In this document: piece by piece, positions 59,001 through 64,000 of the stretch
Layout of the letters: the number at the start of each line of letters is the position of its first letter
Position numbering within the stretch: position 1 is the first letter of the stretch
NCBI GenBank assembly: GCA_963931925.1
Contig: OZ007575.1
Span: forward strand, 31,932,894-31,996,893
Source of the DNA: Onchidella celtica
Taxonomy: Eukaryota; Mollusca; Gastropoda; Systellommatophora; Onchidiidae
Direction of reading: 5' to 3'
Length of the DNA: 64,000 bases
The notes under the pieces: model-generated
What the model was told of the DNA's origin: nothing
Database searches by the model: none
Seen by the model: only the letters and a program-made list of their open reading frames with translations
Made by a program: the position numbers and the translations under genes

Positions 59001-62000
59001 GACGACACTTGTGGGAGTTGTTCCGTGCTTTCAAGACCTAATCACCGCATACAAACTGTTGAACAACACTTGGATCAGATTAATATACAAACGTCCCGGC
59101 TCTTTTGGGTGACCGAGGAACTACGTCTAGAAGTGTTAACCCGAAGATCTGCTTTTTAATCTCCTTCAGGGCATGCAGGTCCTGGCGGTTGGATTAGCGT
59201 CGTGTGACACTCGTAGACTCTACTGAACGACCGGCGTGAGAACGGTTTTCTGTCTGTCGTAATCAGTTCTCTTCTAGCATAGCGTTAAAATATTTTGTGT
59301 TCTTTCTTGGAATAAAGATTTCCCATTCACTAAAGCTAGTGGCACACCGAGTCAAGTTCTGTTTTATCTCGAATTGAGTGTGAGACTTGACTGGTGTAAA
59401 GGAGGGTATCATGCTAAGACCAGAACGGCACAGACAGCAGCTGGCAGACAAAAAAGTGCACGTCATAATTTCCTATATTTTCCTAGTAAATCGGGGAGGA
59501 CTCTATCATACCAAGTCTGGTCAGACACAGTCAGCTTCTGCCGTTATTTCTTGGGTGTATATTTTGCTGGCAGCAACTGGGTGTGACGTCCCGGACTTAG
59601 TATGATACCCCTCCTAGACTGGAGATCGAAACAAATCTAACTCACTACATGTAATTCGGATGAGCCAAACCTTTCTTGAGTCACCTGGCAAAAACAGAGA
59701 CCTCCTGCACCGAGTCAAAATAGATGCAAAACAGACTTGACTTGGTACTCCATCAGCCTAAATGCTGGATCATTCAGCAAAGACCATTGTACTCCGAGTA
59801 CGATATATTTGAGAAAGTTCCGTGCAGTGAGAAACATACGTAGAATACCCACACCAAACATTCAGTGCGTAAAAATACATATTTATGTGTTATACGTAAA
59901 TGTGAAGAATAACTGTTTGTAGCGGTCAAACTAATTTAACAGTACTCTCTACCAGTACCACACACCACGTCTTGAATTGTTTCCACGAAAGAAACAGTGG
60001 TGTAATTCCATTTTTGTTGGAAACCAAGGTAATCTTAGAAACGCCCAGAGGACCTTTCAAACTTTAAGTGGAATAAAAAGTCCAATTCTCAGGAGACGAA
60101 ATAAACTAATCATGTGTGTCTTTTCTCTTAGTGTACTATTTAAATGAAAGAAAAATTGGGACGCAATTTTCTAAAAAAAAAACAACAACATCCATCCACC
60201 CATCTATCCATCTATCTATCCATCCATCCAGTGGAGCACACCACTCTTTCGTTCATGGGAACAGAAAATCACGGTGTTTCTTATTTATAAGTACTCTAAT
60301 TAAAATTGATTGAGTCTGTCATTCTAAAACCCCAAGAATAGTGGTGAACGGCTGTTGGTCACTAAATTACTCAAAGTGAACAGTTACTCGTGAAAAAACG
60401 TGGGAACAGGGCCGGTAATTTGTAACATAACCAATAAAAACTGTCTTTAAACCATCGTAAGTCTTCAAATTCTCAACAGCAACAAAAACAACAACAACAA
60501 AAACAACAACAAAAACCCAAACCTTTAACTGATAGATTAAAGAAATGGGACGTGGACTTTTTTCCTTCTTCATTCTTGCAAAGTTCACTTCCCTACTGGA
60601 ATAGTAAATCATTTTCTATCAAAGCCAGAGGCATTCGATTTTTAATTGGCAAGGTTTGTATTTCTAGATCTAAGAGCAACCGAAGATCTTTCCCAACAAA
60701 CAACATAATCTATTGATTATGATCAGAAATTGCCAAGTGCAGGGTAAACAAATACCACCGTATTGTAATATAATCTTTAAACGAAAGATCGACTACTTCT
60801 TTAGCAGTTCATCAAACAAATCAGACGAATGACCTCCGCGGGACCAAGCCGCATTTCACACTTAATCATTCTGATCGACCCACTCTCTAATCAATACTTA
60901 ATCAATCAATCTGTAGGCCGGTCTCTTGCCCATTGACCATTGATTACTTCGCTAGACTGATCAATGTATGCCAATTAGGCCTATCCAGAAAATTGTTTAA
61001 TGGGGTGCACAAAGTCCAGAAGATATGATTCAGACTCAAGTGCAAACACAACTGATTAACTAAAGTGACATGACATTAACCCGCAGAAAACCTTAACTCT
61101 TTCCCGGCTAAAAGTGCTTTTCTTTCTTACCACGGCACGCTCAAAATGGCACATTGCTTGGACATGTCATCTATATAATATTCGTTTTATGGTCTGTATG
61201 AAAATAATATTCCCTGAGTCGCCGGCAGTTATTACATGTATGTTATTGAAAAAGTCTGCCCTTGTATTGACTTAAAACAGGCTTTCAGAGAACAGGAGAT
61301 TTGAGCTTTTTCGATAGAACGAACTTTAGAGTGAGAAAAACACGCATGCAAGCCTATATACCAGTGGTAATTTTTTTTCTCATTTATAGAGTTATTCTAT
61401 TACCCGGCAATTTGAACAAAGAAAAAGCCACGAGTAAAAACTGAAAGCGCCTAATGCAACTCGCGAGCCACTGGTTGAGACCCTGATTTAAAAGAACTAA
61501 ATTAAAATTAAACAAACCGGGAACATTTCGTCGAATAGGCGTTGGTACGAAGTTACATTATTTCATTAATGATTTTTTTTGTTCCTTCACTATTTCACAT
61601 CATGTACTGCGTCACAACTATTTCACATCTTGCAATACAGAACAAGTGAAGTAGTCATTTTTGCCAGGTGCTTGGAACGCGAATCAAAGAGATAAAAACG
61701 TATTGTTGGGAGATCCATAGATTATGTTTTTTTTTCTGCTTTAAATGTTTGTTACTGTTTTTGCATTTGGTAAACACGTAATTGTATCCCACAATATTCA
61801 ATTCAAGCACTAGGGTGACACCATCCATCCATCCATCCATCCATTCATCCATCCATCTGTCTACTCCATTAACCCTGGATTCATCCCATAACTTACCCCG
61901 AGAGCTCTGCATAAGCACCTGCAAGGAAAAAAAATACAACAACACTCGAAATATGCACAATGAATTTAATTCACATTATGTGTATAAAAATGATCGCGGT

Positions 62001-62621
62001 ACATTCATTTTTTTTGTTGTTTTTGTTGTTGTTTCTGAGCTGGATGTAAGTAAACATCCTCATCAGTCATTCAGACGGTTAGTCAGTCAAGAAGTTTAGT
62101 CAAAAACCAAATAGCTAGCTGTCAATTATTTTTGCAGTGGAATTAATTCATCATTTATGCAATGGATAAATTAGCCGTTCGGCTTCTTAATTTAAGGAAA
62201 ACAACAACTAGAACAACATGATTAAAATTTCATTTTTTCAACTTCTAAATCCAAATGGATTTTATTTTTAAAAAAAAACAACAACTTTGAAATGAATTAC
62301 ACAAGTATATGCGTAAAAAATAAAACCTAACAAAAATTGCTCATGAACAAGCTTGTAGAGTCATCACTTCCCGTATTTTCCCAACACATTACAGACCAGG
62401 GCACACCTCAGAACAAATGAAAGGAGTTCTTCTCCTCCCCCCCCCCCCAAAAAAAACACACAACAACAACAAGAACAACAAAATAGCACGGAGGAGACTG
62501 ACACGGCCATCACTTACCCAAGCTCATCCCACGTCAGGAAGGTCTGACTGGCGGGATGCTGCATGTGAAACATCGTCATGATGGCGGCGGTAATCTGGTG
62601 TCCCCTGTCTTCTTCTTTCTT
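36402..62621 (-). CDS. unrecognised EF-hand-like gene with long disordered C-terminus, 14 exons
   Basis: Exons, 5' to 3' on the minus strand: 62621-62518, 61918-61897, 57405-57325, 56502-56372, 54610-54508, 51189-51074, 50313-50241, 49118-48957, 43323-43101, 42556-42423, 40714-40630, 40186-40072, 39325-38602, 37481-36402. Every border has AG and GT and all phases agree. From the first Met (62579) they sum to 3111 nt, 1037 codons with a TAG at 36402-36404. The N-terminal third is compact, helical and EF-hand-like; the middle is basic with [17 protein letters not shown]; the last two exons are rich in Ser, Glu, Asp, Lys and Pro. I do not recognise the family. EF-hand and basic features would fit a cytoskeletal or ciliary protein, but that is a guess. 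The 5' end may continue beyond 62621. Confidence 0.85.
37690..37845. repeat. short inverted-repeat element, AGTCAAGTCT family
   Basis: About 156 bp with ends that are inverted copies: left GTAGCGCAATGAGTCAAGTC, right complement GTAGCGTCAACTGAGTCAAG. The core AGTCAAGTCT followed by T-rich sequence recurs at 44.3, 55.4 and 59.7 kb. Probably a MITE; the target duplication is not clear. Confidence 0.55.
38004..38368. mobile_element. MITE with perfect 28-bp inverted ends and GC-rich internal hairpin
   Basis: Terminal inverted repeats at 38004-38031 and 38341-38368 are identical over 28 bp (start CACAGACTAATAAATTAACC). Flanks are GGTTCCGG (37996-38003) and GGTTCTGG (38369-38376), an 8-bp target duplication with one change. 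Inside, 38260-38275 and 38289-38304 form a perfect 16-bp stem (TTCCCGAGCGGCGGCC) around a 13-base loop. An 8-bp duplication suggests hAT-type mobilisation, but the ends are not classical hAT. It lies in the intron between the last two exons of the minus-strand gene. Confidence 0.85.
39523..40062. repeat. (GA)n and (GGTA)n microsatellite block
   Basis: An AGAGAG tract (39523-39560) followed by a degenerate GGTA/GGCA tetranucleotide array (39636-39792 and 39902-40062), split by about 110 bp of unique sequence. It ends about 10 bp before the exon at 40072-40186. Confidence 0.9.
40072..43323 (-). CDS. middle exons of the minus-strand gene
   Basis: Exon 43101-43323 encodes [37 protein letters not shown] and [17 protein letters not shown], a basic, probably flexible region. 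Exon 42423-42556 encodes STEC-like [20 protein letters not shown] and a short coiled segment [14 protein letters not shown]. Exon 40630-40714 gives [20 protein letters not shown]. Exon 40072-40186 gives [20 protein letters not shown] and [15 protein letters not shown]. Each splices in phase with the next. Confidence 0.8.
41026..41235 (+). repeat. dispersed repeat, copy 1
   Basis: About 200 bp closely similar to 55029-55230. Shared blocks include CTGTGGTTTGTTCATATTTT, GATTGAAACTATTTACAGCC and GCTCCATGCTAACA. No coding frame and no clear ends; an uncharacterised interspersed repeat. Confidence 0.75.
42737..43008. repeat. GAT/GATG microsatellite patches
   Basis: Runs of GATGAT and GGTGATGATGATG around 42737-42790 and 42948-43008, separated by unique sequence, in the intron between exons 43101-43323 and 42423-42556 of the minus-strand gene. 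Confidence 0.85.
44031..44207. mobile_element. candidate MITE with GTGTTTCCATGTGTACGG ends
   Basis: About 177 bp. The left end GCTGTGTTTCCATGTGTACG and the complement of the right end GCTGGGTTTTCATATGTACG are inverted copies of about 35 bp with gaps. A third internal copy (GTGTTTTCATGTGTACGGAA) lies near 44096. The left flank is TTAA (44027-44030) and the right flank TTTAA, so a TTAA target is possible but not exact. Confidence 0.55.
44240..44335. repeat. AGTCAAAACAG/AACAGACTTG repeat, family copy
   Basis: Shares CTTGAGT...CTGGC, AAGACCTCC.GCAC.GAGTCAAAA and GCAAAACAGACTTG with the repeat at 59680-59746. The matching CACCGAGTCAAGG at 43982 may be the other end of the same unit, which would place the MITE at 44031 inside it. 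Confidence 0.5.
44958..45048. repeat. (CT)n microsatellite
   Basis: TCTCTC tract broken by C runs. The apparent Leu/Ser-rich frames across it are repeat translation, not genes. Confidence 0.95.
45049..48956. other. large intron of the minus-strand gene, no coding pattern
   Basis: Apart from the GA array, it holds AAAGAAAG and GACAGACAGA runs (47280-47310, 47405-47530), C runs near 48010 and 48815, and a TAA run near 48527. No further exon or mobile element was recognised between exons 49118-48957 and 43323-43101. Confidence 0.5.
46190..46456. repeat. (GA)n microsatellite with G runs
   Basis: About 270 bp of GAGAGA interrupted by GGGGGG blocks. It makes long Ser/Leu/Pro-rich open frames on the minus strand that carry no protein signal. 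Confidence 0.95.
48957..62621 (-). CDS. N-terminal EF-hand-like block of the minus-strand gene (8 exons)
   Basis: Reading order: [20 protein letters not shown] (62518-62621), a 22-nt microexon (61897-61918), [20 protein letters not shown] (57325-57405), [19 protein letters not shown] and [13 protein letters not shown] (56372-56502), [20 protein letters not shown] (54508-54610), [20 protein letters not shown] (51074-51189), [20 protein letters not shown] (50241-50313), and [20 protein letters not shown] (48957-49118). The helix-loop-helix spacing around [16 protein letters not shown] followed by [14 protein letters not shown] resembles an EF-hand pair. Calcium ligands in the first loop are incomplete and the second loop is weak, so it may not bind calcium. 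Confidence 0.8.
49156..49245. repeat. (ATC)n/(TTC)n microsatellite
   Basis: Trinucleotide array lying within 40 bp of the splice acceptor of the minus-strand exon 49118-48957. Confidence 0.9.
49350..50100. repeat. minisatellite built from CCACCATCA words
   Basis: About 750 bp. Higher-order units of about 50-60 bp recur, each with ATCATCATCACTGTTACCAC followed by CACTACCACC variants. It gives a 267-codon Pro/Ser frame on plus and a 202-codon Val/Met frame on minus, both pure repeat translation. Lies in the intron between exons 50313-50241 and 49118-48957. Confidence 0.92.
50516..51012. repeat. (CCAT/CCAC/CTAT)n tetranucleotide array
   Basis: About 500 bp of CCATCCATCCACCCA-type repeat, open in all frames as His/Pro/Ser/Ile on plus and Gly/Trp/Met/Asp on minus. 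It ends 62 bp from the exon 51189-51074. Confidence 0.95.
51244..51440. repeat. (ATC)n trinucleotide array
   Basis: ATCATC and GTCGTC runs starting 55 bp upstream (in gene sense) of exon 51189-51074, so this exon is enclosed by simple repeats on both sides. Confidence 0.92.
52721..52868. repeat. large near-perfect palindrome (foldback element)
   Basis: Two arms of about 60 bp (52721-52783 and 52809-52868) are inverted copies with few mismatches: left GTGGCCGTATGCATAATCAA, right ending TTGATTATGCATACGGCCAC. The loop is about 25 bases. It could be a MITE that has lost its interior or a foldback element; a target duplication was not found. It lies in the intron between exons 54610-54508 and 51189-51074. 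Confidence 0.85.
54790..54890. repeat. diverged fragment of the Merlin-type MITE interior
   Basis: CGTGAGGGTCTAGTCAGTTT (54802-54821, continuing GTATCA) is the exact complement of part of the MITE at 5788-6002. The match goes on in order with TAGTCAGATTGAC, ATCAGG and GGGGTAGC. Neither terminal inverted repeat remains. Confidence 0.65.
55029..55230 (+). repeat. dispersed repeat, copy 2
   Basis: Partner of 41026-41235 in the same orientation, about 85% alike by eye, with CTGTGGTTTGTTCATATTTT, ACAGCCGTTTGTACGCTCTT and TGGCGCCTCCCGTGTCTCGC. Followed at 55315-55395 by a copy of the AACAGACTTGACTC repeat. Confidence 0.75.
55889..56095. repeat. (GA)n microsatellite
   Basis: About 200 bp of GAGAGA with few interruptions. 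Glu/Arg- and Ser/Leu-rich frames across it are artefacts. Confidence 0.97.
56105..56345 (+). repeat. probable LINE/SINE 3' tail (L2/CR1-like)
   Basis: CACTTTGTGTCCTCTTCGTG followed by GGAGACAGGCGCTATTCAAA resembles the conserved stem and GGCGCTATAAAA-type 3' ends of L2/CR1-group elements. It ends in TTATTATTATTATCATC, a trinucleotide tail usual for such elements. Assignment is by resemblance only. Confidence 0.45.
56690..56945. repeat. (CTA/CTG/CTT)n trinucleotide array
   Basis: TACTACTACTAC-type array with many substitutions, making Thr-, Leu- and Val-rich frames on both strands. It starts about 190 bp from exon 56502-56372. Confidence 0.92.
57795..57910 (+). repeat. dispersed repeat with hammerhead-like core, copy 1
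   Basis: CCGATGA-A-GGCC-ACTT-GGCC-GAAA (57803-57826) matches the hammerhead ribozyme core CUGANGA / stem II / GAAA except for one change (U to C). It is followed by CGTTTTATTGTATCGTTT (57856-57873) and TATTATTTCTGGTATAGCC. Such cores are known in Penelope-like elements and retrozymes of animals including molluscs. Copy 2 lies at 63670-63800. Confidence 0.5.
58016..58250. repeat. tandem repeat of about 68 bp, about 3.5 copies
   Basis: Units begin TAGTCTCCCAAGNGGACCT and run through TTGCTGGTTCCATATATCAT to ATCACTGGCTCT. Copies start near 58016, 58088, 58154 and 58220 and differ by substitutions and small gaps. A partial fifth unit (TCTGGTTTCCCAAGC) may lie at 58547. Confidence 0.85.
59341..59746. 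repeat. candidate DNA element, AGTCAAGTCTGTTTT family
   Basis: The left end CACACCGAGTCAAGTTCTGT and the complement of the right end GTACCAAGTCAAGTCTGTTT are inverted repeats of about 24 bp. The right part shares GAGATCGAAACAAATCT and GCAAAACAGACTTGACT with copies at 55315-55395 and 44240-44335. No coding content; target duplication not resolved. Confidence 0.5.
60190..60231. repeat. (CCAT/CTAT)n microsatellite
   Basis: Short array of the same tetranucleotide seen at 50516-51012. Confidence 0.9.
61821..61856. repeat. (CCAT)n microsatellite
   Basis: Nine CCAT-type units, 40 bp from the microexon 61918-61897 of the minus-strand gene. Confidence 0.9.
61897..61918 (-). CDS. 22-nt microexon of the minus-strand gene
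   Basis: TTGCAG before 61918 and GTAAGT after 61897 frame a 22-base exon. It takes phase 2 from the upstream exon and gives phase 0 to the exon at 57405, adding eight residues with the split Gly codon (GCLCRALG). Phase agreement at both ends is the main support; the residue content is not conserved-looking. Confidence 0.55.
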
Positions 62622-64000
62622 CTGTCAATGTCACTCAGTCAGTAGATCTTGTCACGTTCAGCGACGCCACCATCGACGTTGGTGTTGCGTAAGTGACTGA
62701 GACCCAGTGACTCCAAGGCATCTACCGCCCAAAAGACTGCATTAGGTCAACTGGACTCATGACCTGAATGTTGTCCGGGCCCCAAGAGTGTTAGGAGGTT
62801 AAGGACCCAAACACTCGTGTGTCGGGGATTCTCTGCCTCTAAAGAGCTTCAGTAGTCTCGCCCTCTCAAGAAATTCAATTCCTCTTACAGTCTATATCAA
62901 CACGGCTTAAAATTTCATATCAAATGACTCAAAGACACTGTAACCATGTCACTTCGACTTAGGCGGTTTTGCACTTGTAAGCCAAGTATAATCCACTGTT
63001 GCTCCAATATCAAGTTTAGAACATTCCAGCATAAAGAAGATAAGGCAGGATAAGTAACTTGTTTGTGGGGATTTGGTGTCTACACCTCTGAACGTGCCTA
63101 TGTTTTGTCACTGGAGATAAGGCAGTAACCCTCCACTGTATTTTGTTCTGCTATAATTCTTTCGGTCATACTTTACAATTTTCTTTCCTGTATTTCATAC
63201 GTTGTCCCTTTTTTTAAAATATACGTGTAGTAGATAATTCTCCAACTGATCGAACCAGTCTGTTTCCAATCTCTAGGCTGATTATGTGCTTCTTCACAGA
63301 ATAACTCTCACGTTGTTCATAGCTGGGCCTGTGTCAAATAAAATCGTTGACAGAGTTTCAAACATGTAAACAATGTGAGTCACTTATTCGTAAGGCCTGG
63401 TGATGAAACTGATCTGATTTACCGTAACTCTTTGATGTCCAGTGCCCCATATTTGGAGCAAATCACCAAGTATCCAGTATTCTATTTTATAAAAAGCACA
63501 AGGGGCGTGCTGCGCTCCGGAATACAAGTCAGGACTTGCAGATAAGTGATCGTATTGACTTAATATTCTACAAATATTTCATATTGTACAAATGTTTATT
63601 GTTTAATTGTTTTATCTGTCCAATTTTCCACGGTTGTTTTTGTGTTTTTTGTTTGTTTGTTTGTTTGTTTTTGTTTTCCTGAAGAAGGTTTCTAACCAAA
63701 ATATTAATTTGTCTTCTCTATTTCTTTGCGTTTTATTGTATCGTTTGGGTATTATTTCTCACGCGGGGCTTTGCTACATACACCTTTTTCTTTTTGCCAT
63801 ATTTTGACAGCCTTCTATTTTAGGCCACTTTCTATTTCATCTTCAGGCTATCAAGGTCTACAAGCATGCCAAATATCTCAATTTTCCACAAGAAAAAAAA
63901 AGGAAAATAGTCGAGTTACGATAGTTTACGATGTGGCTCTCGAAATAAGTTCTAAAAGTTACAGAATAGTTGGACAAGCCAATCTGTGTCCGACGAGTAC
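62622..64000. other. upstream of the first recognised minus-strand exon
   Basis: No certain exon. A short minus-strand frame (about 62650-62770) reads AVDALESLGLSHLRNTNVDG, stops at a TGA near 62650, and is out of frame with the exon at 62621; it may be repeat-derived. A second hammerhead-like repeat lies at 63670-63800. The promoter is not identified. Confidence 0.4.
63670..63800 (+). repeat. dispersed repeat with hammerhead-like core, copy 2
   Basis: CTGAAGA-A-GGTT-TCT-AACC-AAAA (63679-63701) keeps CUGANGA and a compensated stem II but has the GAAA box changed to AAAA. It is followed by CGTTTTATTGTATCGTTT (63729-63746), identical to copy 1, and TATTATTTCT. Same family as 57795-57910. Confidence 0.5.

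Noticed and set aside
61090..61480. TTAACTCTTTCCCGGC as the left end of another TTAA element
   Set aside because: No convincing inverted partner next to a TTAA was found downstream.
62650..62770. Minus-strand frame AVDALESLGLSHLRNTNVDG as an upstream exon of the minus-strand gene
   Set aside because: Ends in a stop and would need an intron of under 40 bp to join the next exon; more likely repeat-derived.
1..64000. CRISPR arrays, bacterial operons or viral genes
   Set aside because: None seen; the repeats are microsatellites, minisatellites and transposons in split eukaryotic genes.

Overview
This window is animal nuclear DNA. Genes are split by many short introns with GT/AG borders, introns and intergenic DNA are full of transposon copies and long simple repeats, and there is a 200-base assembly gap (25244-25443). 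The repeat mix (RTE-type LINEs, Merlin and TTAA-flanked piggyBac-like DNA transposons, hammerhead-like repeats, frequent TAGATCTAGATC words) and the invertebrate-type eIF4G2 suggest a mollusc, perhaps a marine gastropod. That taxon is an inference; no species marker is visible.

Layout: 1-5779 is intergenic with no convincing gene. 5788-6002 is a Merlin-type MITE with a perfect 8-bp target duplication. 6500-12725 is a long Merlin element, also with a perfect 8-bp duplication. It carries a frameshifted IS1595-like transposase (11213-12301) and was itself split by an RTE-type LINE on the minus strand (6915-10618, bounded by a 14-bp target duplication).

13521-29129 (+) holds the whole coding region of eIF4G2 (DAP5/NAT1/p97), 22 coding exons and 991 codons by my assembly. 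The order is MIF4G, a Q/N-rich linker, MA3, then W2 with an acidic tail. No in-frame AUG precedes the middle of the MIF4G domain, so initiation is probably at a non-AUG codon, as in vertebrate DAP5. Its introns hold three TTAA-flanked DNA elements and a 5'-truncated antisense LINE.

A second gene runs on the minus strand from about 62.6 kb down to 36402, converging on eIF4G2. Candidate poly(A) signals of the two genes lie only about 40 bp apart (34337 + and 34381 -). I joined 14 exons whose phases agree into one frame of 1037 codons. The N-terminal third looks EF-hand-like, and the C-terminal half is basic/serine-rich then acidic and probably disordered. I do not recognise the family. Its introns are packed with microsatellites, minisatellites, MITEs and palindromes, and some coding exons sit between simple-repeat blocks only tens of bases away.

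There is no sign of an operon, CRISPR array or other prokaryotic system. The strongest leads are the doubly bounded nested transposon, the non-AUG and Q/N-expanded eIF4G2, the unrecognised EF-hand-like gene, and several short inverted-repeat or ribozyme-like repeat families.
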